NCBI GenBank assembly: GCA_003216835.1 | Contig: QCIF01000009.1 | Span: 1-54,191 of the forward strand | Length of the DNA stretch: 54,191 nt | From: Prochlorococcus sp. AG-402-K10 | Lineage (GTDB): Bacteria > Cyanobacteriota > Cyanobacteriia > PCC-6307 > Cyanobiaceae | Direction: 5' to 3' | Part shown: piece after piece, positions 1 through 7,764 of the stretch | Layout: every line of letters starts with the position of its first letter | How positions within the stretch are numbered: position 1 is the stretch's first letter | Made by a program: the position numbers and the translations under genes | The notes under the pieces: generated by a model | What the model was told of the DNA's origin: nothing | The model's database searches: none | What the model saw: the letters and a program-made list of their open reading frames with translations, nothing else

Positions 1-204
1 GGGTTAGCAAAATCTAAACTAAAAGACTATAAAGGTGCGATTAGTGATTATACAAAAGCGATAAAAATTAATCCAGATTACGCTTACTCTTATACCAATC
101 GTGGGTTAGCAAAATCTAATCTAAAAGACTATCAAGGAGCTATAGATGATTATACAAAAGCGATAAAAATTAAACCAGATCATGCTGAATTTTATTACAG
201 GCGT
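1..204 (+). repeat. 102-bp tandem repeat encoding TPR units
   Basis: Two copies (1-102 and 103-204) share long identical stretches, for example the first 17 bases of each unit. DNA-level identity this high suggests recent expansion or homogenisation of the TPR array. Confidence 0.75.
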
Positions 205-360
205 GGTAGTGCAAAAATAGATAAGGCTTCCATAACTTATCCACGTGGTGAGTTGGATGATGCATGTTCTGACTGGCGAAAAGCTTGGGATTTAGGAATT
301 GCTTTCAGTAAATATTACAAATTGAAATCATATTGTAATGATATAAGCCACCTGAGATGA
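1..360 (+). CDS. TPR repeat protein, C-terminal part
   Basis: This is an open frame with no start in the window, ending in TGA at 358-360. It encodes about 119 residues. The first two units are 34-residue tetratricopeptide repeats of the form GLAKSxLKDYxGAIxDYTKAIKIxPD. The units are also near-identical as DNA, with a 102-nt period (1-102 and 103-204), so the array probably continues to the left. A diverged third unit and a Cys-containing tail follow. TPR arrays mediate protein-protein contacts; the partner is unknown. A second TPR gene lies 520 bases downstream. Confidence 0.85.
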   Translation, partial: GLAKSKLKDYKGAISDYTKAIKINPDYAYSYTNRGLAKSNLKDYQGAIDDYTKAIKIKPDHAEFYYRRGSAKIDKASITYPRGELDDACSDWRKAWDLGIAFSKYYKLKSYCNDISHLR

Positions 361-424
361 GAATTTAATTGAAGTTTATTAAGCCACTAGAAAAAAGCAA
401 TAAGTATGATTAGTATCAGAATTA

Positions 425-868
425 ATGAAATTAATAATAAATATGAAAACTTATAGTAAATTCGAATTACAATCTTTCGAAGATTATTTTCCTAAACATA
501 AAAAAACTAATTTAGATTCTGAAGAAAAAATTCTTGGCGCAATATTATTAGAAAATAATCTAATTAAACAATTATTAGATAAAATTCATGAAACTTTTTT
601 TACATCAAAAATAAATAAAGCAATATTTAAAATAATTAAAAATCTTTCAATTGAAGGTAAAGAAGTTAATCTTTTGGCAATTAAGTTAGGACTAAATACT
701 TTAATAAAATATCCATCAAATGCATTTGATGGATATCTAATAAAGTTAGTTGAAGATCTCTCTCGAGCAGATTATAAAATGTTGAATGAAAATATTGATT
801 CAGTGAAACGATCTTATATTTATAGAACTACTAAAAAAAAACCATTTGAAATTGAAATAGAATCTTAG
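425..868 (+). CDS. Free-standing DnaB N-terminal-domain-like protein
   Basis: The protein is 147 residues. Residues about 29-115 resemble the N-terminal all-helical domain of replicative helicase DnaB, starting with LDSEEKILGAILLENN and followed by the pattern FFTSKINKAIFKII and an EGKEVN segment. In DnaB this domain forms the trimer-of-dimers collar and contacts primase and loader proteins. The RecA-like ATPase domain is absent and the protein ends in a short basic/acidic tail, so it cannot be a helicase. ATG at 425 is used; Met-7 (443) is an alternative start. It lies between two TPR genes. A function as a modulator of DnaB or primase is inference only. Confidence 0.6.
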   Translation: MKLIINMKTYSKFELQSFEDYFPKHKKTNLDSEEKILGAILLENNLIKQLLDKIHETFFTSKINKAIFKIIKNLSIEGKEVNLLAIKLGLNTLIKYPSNAFDGYLIKLVEDLSRADYKMLNENIDSVKRSYIYRTTKKKPFEIEIES

Positions 869-881
869 TGTTATAAAGTAT

Positions 882-1319
882 ATGAATTACAAATCTTATG
901 TAGAAAAAGCGATCTTTCATATTAGCAATAGTGAATTTACTCAAGCAATTGATAATTTCAACAAAGCAATTGAAATCAATCCAAAATGTGAAACTCTTTA
1001 CATCAATAGAGCATTTGTAAAAGCACGAGGATTAAAAGATGTTGATAGTGGTATTGATGATATCACCAAAGCAATTGAAATTAATCCATCAAACGAAGAG
1101 AATTATATAGAGCGTGGAACAACAAAACTATATGATGGGCGTGACTTCAAAGGTGCTATTGATGATTTCACCAAAGCAATTGAAATGAATCCAATGAATT
1201 ACTCCTCATATTTGCATAGAGGTAGGGCAAAGTATCATTTAGGAAATTTAGAAGGTTCTAAAAAAGATTTTGCAATTTATAATCAAAAAAAGGATGCCAA
1301 GATGGAAACATTAAGATAA
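882..1319 (+). CDS. Small TPR repeat protein
   Basis: The protein is 145 residues with three to four TPR units (xxAIDDFTKAIEINP). The repeated DNA segments for KAIEINP and KAIEMNP are nearly identical. There is no signal peptide or membrane helix, so it is probably cytosolic. It starts with ATG 13 bases after the DnaB-N-like gene, so the two are probably co-transcribed. The short acidic/basic end (NQKKDAKMETLR) carries no recognisable domain. The role is presumed scaffolding; the partner is unknown. Confidence 0.8.
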   Translation: MNYKSYVEKAIFHISNSEFTQAIDNFNKAIEINPKCETLYINRAFVKARGLKDVDSGIDDITKAIEINPSNEENYIERGTTKLYDGRDFKGAIDDFTKAIEMNPMNYSSYLHRGRAKYHLGNLEGSKKDFAIYNQKKDAKMETLR

Positions 1320-1330
1320 ATAATGAAAAC

Positions 1331-1365
1331 TCAATATATAAATTGGATCCTAAAAGTCTTCTTTG
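1331..1365. repeat. 35-bp direct repeat, left copy
   Basis: Positions 1331-1365 are identical over all 35 bases to 1885-1919, and both contain a BamHI-like GGATCC core. Weaker similarity continues for about 20 bases to the right. The pair brackets the sigma-like gene at 1388-1813. This could be a recombination or insertion footprint, or a duplicated regulatory site. Confidence 0.9.
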
Positions 1366-1387
1366 CTGCTAACTTGCATAATATTTT

Positions 1388-1813
1388 TCAAATATCATTC
1401 TTAAAAAAGGCAAGCATAATTCTTTCTGTAACCTGACTTATATTTTCCATTTTCCACTCTTCCTTGAGTAAGCGAAGTTTTTTAATTACTCTATTGTGCA
1501 TTTGTAATCTAACCTCGTTGTAAGCATCTTCATTTTCCTGTCTTAATCTTTCTTTTTCACAAATATCTCTCATTCTTTTCATTCCAGTTTCCCAGTTTTT
1601 CTCTATTACTTCTTTTGACTCATTTAGTATCTCTGCTATGTCATCTATGCTATGTGGTCTTTTATACTTTTTCCCTAAACCTAAAGTTAATTCCAGAATT
1701 GCTCTTTCTAGTGTCGGGAAAGATTCTAATTGCTTGCACATAAATTCTATAGAATCAATTTCTGGTTCTTTATTCTTGTTTATAGGAACTACTTTTATTT
1801 TTGAATTACTCAT
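1388..1813 (-). CDS. Small sigma-70 region 4-like HTH protein
   Basis: The protein is 141 residues. Residues about 33-87 follow the pattern of sigma-70 region 4: FPTLERAILELTLGLG, then HSIDDIAEILNESKEVIEKNW, then a basic helix ending in MKRMRDI. The matching segment of a true sigma factor is the LPxxExxVLxLRFGL...EEIAxxLxxSxExVRxIExxAxxKLR pattern. No region 2 is visible, so it cannot open a promoter by itself as a normal sigma factor. The C-terminal half is helical and charged. It could be an anti-sigma, a sigma-appropriating regulator or a DNA-binding adaptor (inference). The gene lies between the two 35-bp direct repeats and is convergent with the TPR gene. Confidence 0.5.
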   Translation of the reverse strand: MSNSKIKVVPINKNKEPEIDSIEFMCKQLESFPTLERAILELTLGLGKKYKRPHSIDDIAEILNESKEVIEKNWETGMKRMRDICEKERLRQENEDAYNEVRLQMHNRVIKKLRLLKEEWKMENISQVTERIMLAFFKNDI

Positions 1814-1884
1814 ATAAAATTTTCGATGGAAACTTATATAAGCGAACTCTGAAAAGAATGCAAATGAAGTTTAATTAAATTAAA

Positions 1885-1919
1885 TCAATATATAAATTGG
1901 ATCCTAAAAGTCTTCTTTG
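1885..1919. repeat. 35-bp direct repeat, right copy
   Basis: This is a perfect copy of 1331-1365 in the same orientation, lying about 70 bases upstream of the start of the minus-strand sigma-like gene. It ends where the GC-richer segment and the 13-bp repeat begin. Confidence 0.9.
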
Positions 1920-1971
1920 ACAGCTAAATTTCATCCATATCTGCCAGTTTTTTGGAATACTCTTGACAAGG

Positions 1972-2036
1972 GTGCCTTACCAAAGTGCCTTACCAAAGTG
2001 CCTTACCAAAGTGCCTTACCAAAGTGCCTTACCAAG
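1972..2036. repeat. Five tandem copies of a 13-bp unit
   Basis: The unit GTGCCTTACCAAA occurs at 1972, 1985, 1998, 2011 and 2024; the last copy ends in G instead of A. Because 13 is not a multiple of 3, the array shifts reading frame at each copy, which argues against a coding role. It could be a set of binding sites or a slippage product. Confidence 0.95.
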
Positions 2037-2216
2037 ATATATCTGAGAACCCTTAATGCCAGTTTCTTTCTAGGGTCTATATATTTAACGACTGTTTCAG
2101 GTCGATGCATCAGAGAACTGACGGCGATTCGGTGTACCTCTCAAAAGCTAGTTATTGCAACTGTTTTCGAGGGGTATTTTATTTCCTATCATAGGGATGC
2201 TTTTATTTGGCCTTAA
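2037..2216. other. GC-richer non-coding patch
   Basis: This stretch is clearly richer in G and C than the flanking spacers. An open frame from TTG at 1917 runs through it to TAA at 2214-2216, but that frame crosses the 13-bp repeats and has no plausible protein character. It may be a structured RNA or a fragment of transferred DNA. I could not fold it reliably by eye. Confidence 0.4.
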
Positions 2217-2516
2217 CTACGAAAAAGAAAGAATTTTTGATGTTGAAATCTAAACCCTTCTAATGCGTTTTCAAATATCCCGCTTTTTCTTTTGTTAGAA
2301 AAAATAATCTTTCGTAAATAACTTTTAATTCTTATCTGTATAAATAATATTAAAAATATATGAACTTGTAGAATAAATAGAACCTTTATAATTCATTCTG
2401 AAAAATTTTAAAACTTGGTTTTTATTATTGACCTAGCTTTACCAACCTGTATTGTTTGAATGTTTTCAGGATCCATTCTAAAGTTAAGATTAGTTTTTTT
2501 TAAAAGATAAATACTC
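2217..2516. other. AT-rich spacer
   Basis: No convincing gene is visible. On the minus strand a 22-codon frame starting at the ATG near 2478 and ending near 2412 follows the metalloprotease stop. It has no visible ribosome binding site and is not called. Confidence 0.4.
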
Positions 2517-4211
2517 CTAATCTAAAAATTTATCAATATTAATTCCAGTTGTGCCTGTTTTCCCTAAACCAACTAGTCTGGGTTCTTTTTCAATGTCAGA
2601 AATAACAAGACTATCTGAATCTTTATCATAGCTCCAATCTCTAAGGGTATTCTTCAATCTGTTTTGCTTCCCAGCAGCTCTAAATATAGTAAATAAATCT
2701 TTATTTTCAATATGTTCTCTTATAGCTTGTGCTCTCCTTTCATCACTTGGATGAGTACTTAGTATTTCTAAGGTCTCTTCACTTATGTTCTCTGAATCAG
2801 AAGGTTTAATTCCCTCTTTTGCAATTAGTTTACATTTTCGTTCAAGCATTCTATCCGCTCTTACTTTGTATCTAACTTTACAATCCTCGTCATACTCTAA
2901 TTCTTGAGTTCTTTTCTTCTGAATGAATATTTCAGGTTTCTTTTTACCTGGATCAGGTATTCCTTGAGGCAGTAATCTTGCAACTATTTTATCTGTATCA
3001 TGAGGCATTGTTTCTGTCCATAATTTTAAACATGCTTTTTCATCAAAACCTGCAGATGCGGCATATTGAGTACCTAATAAATCTGCCTCGTATTCAAGCC
3101 CTCTGCTAAAAGCAGTTAGAGCAAGTGCTGAATCTCTTAAGTAGGTATCAATATATCTGAATCCTTTGTTCACATATTCTGGATTTAATCCTTGCATTTT
3201 ATTAATTGATTTTGAGATTACGGGTGAATATGTCATAGCTTTTTCAATTATCTTTGGAGCTAACATTTGAGATGCAAGATTATTCAAAGCAATTCGATTT
3301 GATAATTGATTAATTGAAGTATTACTACCTGAGTAACTATCTGAAATACCTGCTATTACGGCTGCCATAAAGTTATTACCTTGTTGTCTTTTCCTTAATT
3401 TCAATATTCTTTCAGAGATTCTTGAAGCTGCTATCGAATCATATTTAAACCTAGCTTTTCTTTTCTCCTCAGTATGATTTTGAGTTATGTGAGCTAATTC
3501 ATGAGAAATGATACAAGCTAATTGTTCAGGACGTCCCATTACCTCTTTTAATAATGCTTTGTTAATGAATAAAAATCCCGAATCGCTATTTGCAAAAGCA
3601 TTAGGGTTACCTGTCATAGTATTAATAACTTGAGAAGCCCAAATATCAAAGTTTGTAATTTTATCTATGTCTGGTAGTACCTGTGCTGAAAAGCATTTAC
3701 TACTATTTGGATCTATCCCAAGTGTCCCTGAGCAATCAGCTCCTTTTCTAACAGCAACTCTTATTGGTCTTTTAATATTATTTGATTGTAAAATCCTTTC
3801 AGTAATCCTATAAGTTACGTAGAGATCAGGATTCATTATTTTTTTTGCTCTTTTGTAAGCAGCCGATTTACTATTCCCTAAATTTCCTGTAATTATTTGA
3901 TTAATTTTTGTTTGTGATCCTTTTGGAGTTGTCTTTGGGGTTTGAGCAGTTATGTTTTGGCCTTGATTTTTTTGAAAAGAAGGATATCTAAAAATTAGCA
4001 ATGTTAGTAAAATACTTCCTAATCCTACTGGAATAACTATTGAAGAATTAAATCCTCTACTTTCAGAAACTCTTTTTACATAATGCACGCTTCTAGCAAA
4101 AAATCCTCCTGCAAAATATGGTGCTCCACAAAATTCACAATTATAGTGTCCACTTTTAGGAGGATTTATAGGAGCCCCACATCTTAAGCAATTAGTAAAA
4201 GCTTCTCTCAT
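2517..4211 (-). CDS. M48 family zinc metalloprotease with N-terminal zinc ribbon and membrane helix
   Basis: The protein is 564 residues. Two CxxC knuckles (Cys8/Cys11 and Cys25/Cys28) form a zinc ribbon. One membrane helix follows at about 57-74, then a Thr/Gln-rich linker, then an M48 peptidase domain. The active site HELAH is at 237-241, the third zinc ligand lies in EYEAD at 373-377, and the family motif HPSDERR is at 487-493. M48 members such as HtpX and LoiP/BepA act in membrane or envelope protein quality control. A charged insertion at about 412-480 is longer than usual. The zinc ribbon before the helix suggests a cytosolic sensor or docking module. It is divergent from the TPR membrane protein and SPFH genes. 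Confidence 0.9.
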   Translation of the reverse strand: MREAFTNCLRCGAPINPPKSGHYNCEFCGAPYFAGGFFARSVHYVKRVSESRGFNSSIVIPVGLGSILLTLLIFRYPSFQKNQGQNITAQTPKTTPKGSQTKINQIITGNLGNSKSAAYKRAKKIMNPDLYVTYRITERILQSNNIKRPIRVAVRKGADCSGTLGIDPNSSKCFSAQVLPDIDKITNFDIWASQVINTMTGNPNAFANSDSGFLFINKALLKEVMGRPEQLACIISHELAHITQNHTEEKRKARFKYDSIAASRISERILKLRKRQQGNNFMAAVIAGISDSYSGSNTSINQLSNRIALNNLASQMLAPKIIEKAMTYSPVISKSINKMQGLNPEYVNKGFRYIDTYLRDSALALTAFSRGLEYEADLLGTQYAASAGFDEKACLKLWTETMPHDTDKIVARLLPQGIPDPGKKKPEIFIQKKRTQELEYDEDCKVRYKVRADRMLERKCKLIAKEGIKPSDSENISEETLEILSTHPSDERRAQAIREHIENKDLFTIFRAAGKQNRLKNTLRDWSYDKDSDSLVISDIEKEPRLVGLGKTGTTGINIDKFLD

Positions 4212-4728
4212 AAAGAATATTCTAAAGTATATGAGCCTAAGAATCTACTCACTTTAATAAGAGTATCTTAGGAACTAATAAAGTTTTTCAAAAACTTATT
4301 TGGAAGTAAAAAAGAAACTTAAAAATCATAAAATTTTATTCTAGTGCAAATTTTAATTTAGATCTTCCTTAATTTAAATGTCTTATATTGAGTAAACAAA
4401 ACTTTTTAATACTTTATAAGCTTTGAGAATTATTCTTTTTAAAAAGATGGAAATGGTATTGATAAATTTATAATCTTAACAAAAATATAAATTCATTCCT
4501 TATGTTACTAATGTTTACTTCCCCCAATGTTTTATATGTATAATTTCATATAATTTTCCTTCAATATTTAATTACCATTAAAGTCCTTTATTCTTGAAGA
4601 TATTTTAAAATGTTTAGGAATAATTTATAACTTTATTGCAAAGTGAAGAAAAAAGATAAAGGTTTAGAAGGAATTATTTAAATATTTTTTAAAATGTGGA
4701 ATAATGAAAAAAAATCTAAATTATAAAA
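4212..4728. other. Divergent AT-rich intergenic region
   Basis: About 517 bases separate the divergent metalloprotease and TPR genes, so promoters for both should lie here. I see no open frame with a convincing start and no strong hairpin. No promoter element can be assigned confidently in such AT-rich DNA. Confidence 0.5.
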
Positions 4729-5982
4729 TTGAAATCTAAAAAAGGAAAAATCGTTTACTCTGGTTTTTTGGGTTTAATTTCTTTATTAATTATTCCAGAG
4801 ACTCTTTATTCTAGTCCAAGTTCTTATTTCGAAGACAGAAAGCAATGTATTGAAAACCCTGATTTTATAACCCCAAGCACAAAAGAATATAAGTATTGTT
4901 TAAAGGAGAATGGAATAATAAAAAAATATGATGAGTTTGATAATTTAGTTGAAGAAGACTTGAAGCTTAATGAACTAGTGCAAGAGAAAATTAAAAAAGA
5001 AAAGAAAAAAATAGGAAATAAGACGATTGAAGTTAGGAATCCTTTTAGAGAATTAACTGAATACAAAATAGATGAGGAAGAACTTGTTAAATATTCATGT
5101 AAAGCTAAAAAAGAAAGAGGTAAATTAATTTGCAAAAATAAAGGCCAAAAAAAATTAGTTGGGATAAGGCCAGAAGGATTTTATTTAAAAAAAGGCTTAA
5201 AAGAAATTGAGAATAGAAAATGGGATAAATCTATTAAGTTTTTTGATAAAGAAATTGAATATAATAAGAATCAAGAGGCTTATGCACTTAGAGGTTTTTC
5301 AAAATTCAAATTGGAAGACTATTTAGGTTCTATTTCTGATTTAGGGGATGCTTTAAAAATAAAAAAGTCAGATGTGTTTTCTCTTAGCCTTAGAAGTAGA
5401 GCAAATTTTAAAGTTGAAAATTACCAGGATGTAATATCTGATTTAAACAAACTTATTGCATTAATAGAATTTAAATCAAAGAGAGAAGTTAATGAATTAT
5501 TTAACAAAGAAATTAATCCAGTAGATCCTAATTATTTTTATTTAAGAGGATTAGCAAAAAGTGAATTAGGAAATTCAAAAGGAGCAAAAAAAGATTTTGA
5601 TTTGGAAATAATTAATAATCCACTAAATGGTGATGCATATTTTCAAAGAGGTTTGGAAACATATTGGGAAGAGAGAGATGAAGCCTGTCAAGATTTAATT
5701 AAAGGAGTTTCATTAGGAGCCGTAGATACAAGCTCTAACTTTTTAAAAGAAAATCCTCAATCGAATTCATTCCTTGATGAACTTTTTACTGGAAATGAGA
5801 AATCATTAATTGATGCATGCAAAAGTTCAAGTACAAGAAAAGTAGAGAATATTAAGCAAAACTATGAAACAGAGAAGTTAAATAAAGATCTAATAAACCT
5901 TTTTAAAAATTATTACTTTCTAATACCTATACCTTTATTAGTTATTGGATACATTATTTTAAAATACAGGTCAGATGATTAA
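4729..5982 (+). CDS. Membrane-anchored TPR protein
   Basis: The protein is 417 residues from a TTG start; the nearby ATG at 4704 is in another frame and closes at once. An N-terminal hydrophobic segment (about 8-27) ending near SSPSS looks like a signal peptide or anchor. A Lys/Glu-rich region follows, then TPR units at about 150-330 (for example LKEIENRKWDKSIKFFDKEIEYN), and a C-terminal membrane helix (about 393-411) before KYRSDD. The topology suggests a periplasmic or lumenal TPR domain tethered at one or both ends. It lies 80 bases upstream of the SPFH gene on the same strand. Confidence 0.8.
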   Translation: MKSKKGKIVYSGFLGLISLLIIPETLYSSPSSYFEDRKQCIENPDFITPSTKEYKYCLKENGIIKKYDEFDNLVEEDLKLNELVQEKIKKEKKKIGNKTIEVRNPFRELTEYKIDEEELVKYSCKAKKERGKLICKNKGQKKLVGIRPEGFYLKKGLKEIENRKWDKSIKFFDKEIEYNKNQEAYALRGFSKFKLEDYLGSISDLGDALKIKKSDVFSLSLRSRANFKVENYQDVISDLNKLIALIEFKSKREVNELFNKEINPVDPNYFYLRGLAKSELGNSKGAKKDFDLEIINNPLNGDAYFQRGLETYWEERDEACQDLIKGVSLGAVDTSSNFLKENPQSNSFLDELFTGNEKSLIDACKSSSTRKVENIKQNYETEKLNKDLINLFKNYYFLIPIPLLVIGYIILKYRSDD

Positions 5983-6062
5983 TAAAAGCTATCTATTTAT
6001 GCTTAAATAGCTCACTAGTGATATATTTTAGATTATTATTTAAACCTTTATTTAATTAGAAA

Positions 6063-7037
6063 TTGGCAATTACCACAATTGAAAGTAAGAATACAGAGGA
6101 CTATTTGATATGGAAACACCCAAATAGAGATTTAAGTATTGGATCACAAATAATAGTAAATGAAAGTGAAGAGGCTTTATTATTTGAGAATGGACAATTA
6201 TTACATATACTTCAATCAGGAAAGCACAAAATTCAGTCAGGCAATATACCAGGAATAGATGGAGTTATAAGGAGATCAATAGGTAACACTCCTGTTATCA
6301 AGATTGACACATGGTTTGTAAGTAAAGTTGTTTCTACAGATTATAAATGGGGGATTCAAGTACAAGTTAAAGATAATACTCACCAACTTATTGTCCCACT
6401 AGGATCTTATGGATCAATTTTACTTAAGATTGAAGATCCTGCTTCATTTGTCATGCAAGTTGTTGGCAAGAATAAAAAATTGAAAAAAGAGGAGTTGAAG
6501 AATTTCATATTGCCATGTATAGAAAGAGCTCTAAAAGAATACATAGCTGAAAAAATAAGAGAAGGAAGTCTTGACATTTTTAGTATAGAGACTGTTTTAG
6601 GAAAGGCATCTGGGAATGTTAAAGACTCTCTAAAAATTGTGTTTGAAAAATATGGTTTATCAGTAGTTGAATTTTTTGTACAAGGCATTCAAGTTCAAGG
6701 AGAAAGCCCTGAATACAAAAAAATCAAAGAAAGTTTAGCGGATGCTGCTAGTTTGAAGATTAGAGCAAAAGCCGCTTCAGAAGCAAAGGGATTTTATCGC
6801 GATCAAAGAGAGCTAGTAGATTTAAATAAATTAGCCTATGAAGCTCAAGATTTAACAAAAAACATTGATAAACAAATATTTAATGAAAAGCAAGATATAA
6901 ATAACGAATCAAAGACTTCACAGAAGAGTGGAGATCTAAAAGTTAAGCTTGAGTATTTAAGAGAACTATTAGATTCTGGTTTAATAACTAAATCTGATTA
7001 TGATAAGAAACGTTTTAAATTATTAGATCAATTCTAA
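6063..7037 (+). CDS. SPFH domain protein with C-terminal SHOCT domain (YdjI-like)
   Basis: The protein is 324 residues from a TTG start. The N-terminus follows the YdjI/virion-core-like SPFH pattern: DYLIWKHPNRDLSIGSQIIV, then an EEALLFENGQ block. SPFH strands and helices continue to about residue 230, then an Ala/Lys-rich helix. Residues about 295-324 form a SHOCT module (KLEYLRELLDSGLITKSDYD). There is no membrane helix, so recruitment to a membrane would be peripheral. In Bacillus, YdjI works with a PspA homologue (YdjF) and zinc-ribbon membrane proteins YdjG/YdjH in membrane maintenance (established knowledge). Here the neighbours are a zinc-ribbon protease and TPR/membrane proteins, suggesting a parallel envelope-stress function (inference). 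Confidence 0.85.
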   Translation: MAITTIESKNTEDYLIWKHPNRDLSIGSQIIVNESEEALLFENGQLLHILQSGKHKIQSGNIPGIDGVIRRSIGNTPVIKIDTWFVSKVVSTDYKWGIQVQVKDNTHQLIVPLGSYGSILLKIEDPASFVMQVVGKNKKLKKEELKNFILPCIERALKEYIAEKIREGSLDIFSIETVLGKASGNVKDSLKIVFEKYGLSVVEFFVQGIQVQGESPEYKKIKESLADAASLKIRAKAASEAKGFYRDQRELVDLNKLAYEAQDLTKNIDKQIFNEKQDINNESKTSQKSGDLKVKLEYLRELLDSGLITKSDYDKKRFKLLDQF

Positions 7038-7063
7038 ACATGACAGTATTATTGTTTTAACTC

Positions 7064-7741
7064 ATGAAAAATATTAAATCTCTACCCTTTGTATGGCTAC
7101 CATTATTAACTTTATGGACGATAATTTTAGTTCTTTTTAAAAATTTATCTGTAGACAGTATTGAAAGTTATATTCCTTTAGTCGTTTACATACCAATTTC
7201 TTTTGTTTTTTCAACACAATACGGTCTTTTATTAAAAGATAAAAAAGAATACTTATTTACGAAGATAATTAGCTCAACTTCAATAATTATTTGTTTTCTG
7301 ATTTCTACAATTTCCATATTCTCCTTCATGAATAACTTTATAGATATTCAAACATCCTTACTTTTTATAGTTTGTCCATTAGTAGCAAATCTAATAATTA
7401 ATGAGTTTATTTCTTTATCTAATAAAAAATTAGTTTCAAATAAGTCCCAATGGGATAATAAAAATCTGGAAATCGAAGAAAAACAAATTGAAAAATCTAA
7501 AGAAAATGCAATTTCAAGAGAAGTTTCTGTTTCTAATAGAGAAAAATGGAAAGCCTTTTTGAAAAATGCCTTATTTAATCAATCTCACGATGATGCATTA
7601 ATTATTGAAGTGAAAAGAATTATGGATATTGTTGAATATAGTTCTTATTTTAGAGATAGTCGTTGTATGGAAGACTTACAAGAAATTGAGAAAAGAAAAG
7701 ATTTTGACTTTGTTATAAAGATTCTTAAGCAAATCAAGTAA
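7064..7741 (+). CDS. Four-helix membrane protein with cytosolic tail
   Basis: The protein is 225 residues with ATG 26 bases after the SPFH stop, so co-transcription is likely. Hydrophobic segments at about 8-25, 37-54, 66-90 and 96-118 form a four-helix bundle. A charged, coiled-coil-prone tail (about 119-225) follows and includes EIEEKQIEKSKENA. I do not recognise the family. Its place directly after the SPFH gene makes it the natural membrane partner (inference). Confidence 0.75.
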   Translation: MKNIKSLPFVWLPLLTLWTIILVLFKNLSVDSIESYIPLVVYIPISFVFSTQYGLLLKDKKEYLFTKIISSTSIIICFLISTISIFSFMNNFIDIQTSLLFIVCPLVANLIINEFISLSNKKLVSNKSQWDNKNLEIEEKQIEKSKENAISREVSVSNREKWKAFLKNALFNQSHDDALIIEVKRIMDIVEYSSYFRDSRCMEDLQEIEKRKDFDFVIKILKQIK

Positions 7742-7764
7742 AATCTAATCAAACATTAGTTTAG

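Noticed and set aside
1331..1919. tRNA-derived attachment sites
   Set aside because: The 35-bp repeat has no T-arm or acceptor pattern of a tRNA 3' end and no integrase gene is near.
1917..2216. 100-codon plus-strand frame from TTG
   Set aside because: It reads through the 13-bp repeat, whose length shifts frame at each copy, so its periodic LPKCLTK-type residues are an artefact. It begins inside the 35-bp direct repeat.
2404..2516. 22-codon minus-strand frame after the M48 gene
   Set aside because: No ribosome binding site and too short; could be a remnant but the sequence gives no support.
4824..5135. 103-codon minus-strand frame
   Set aside because: Lies wholly antisense to the TPR membrane protein; Ser/Phe-rich complement of Lys/Glu codons.
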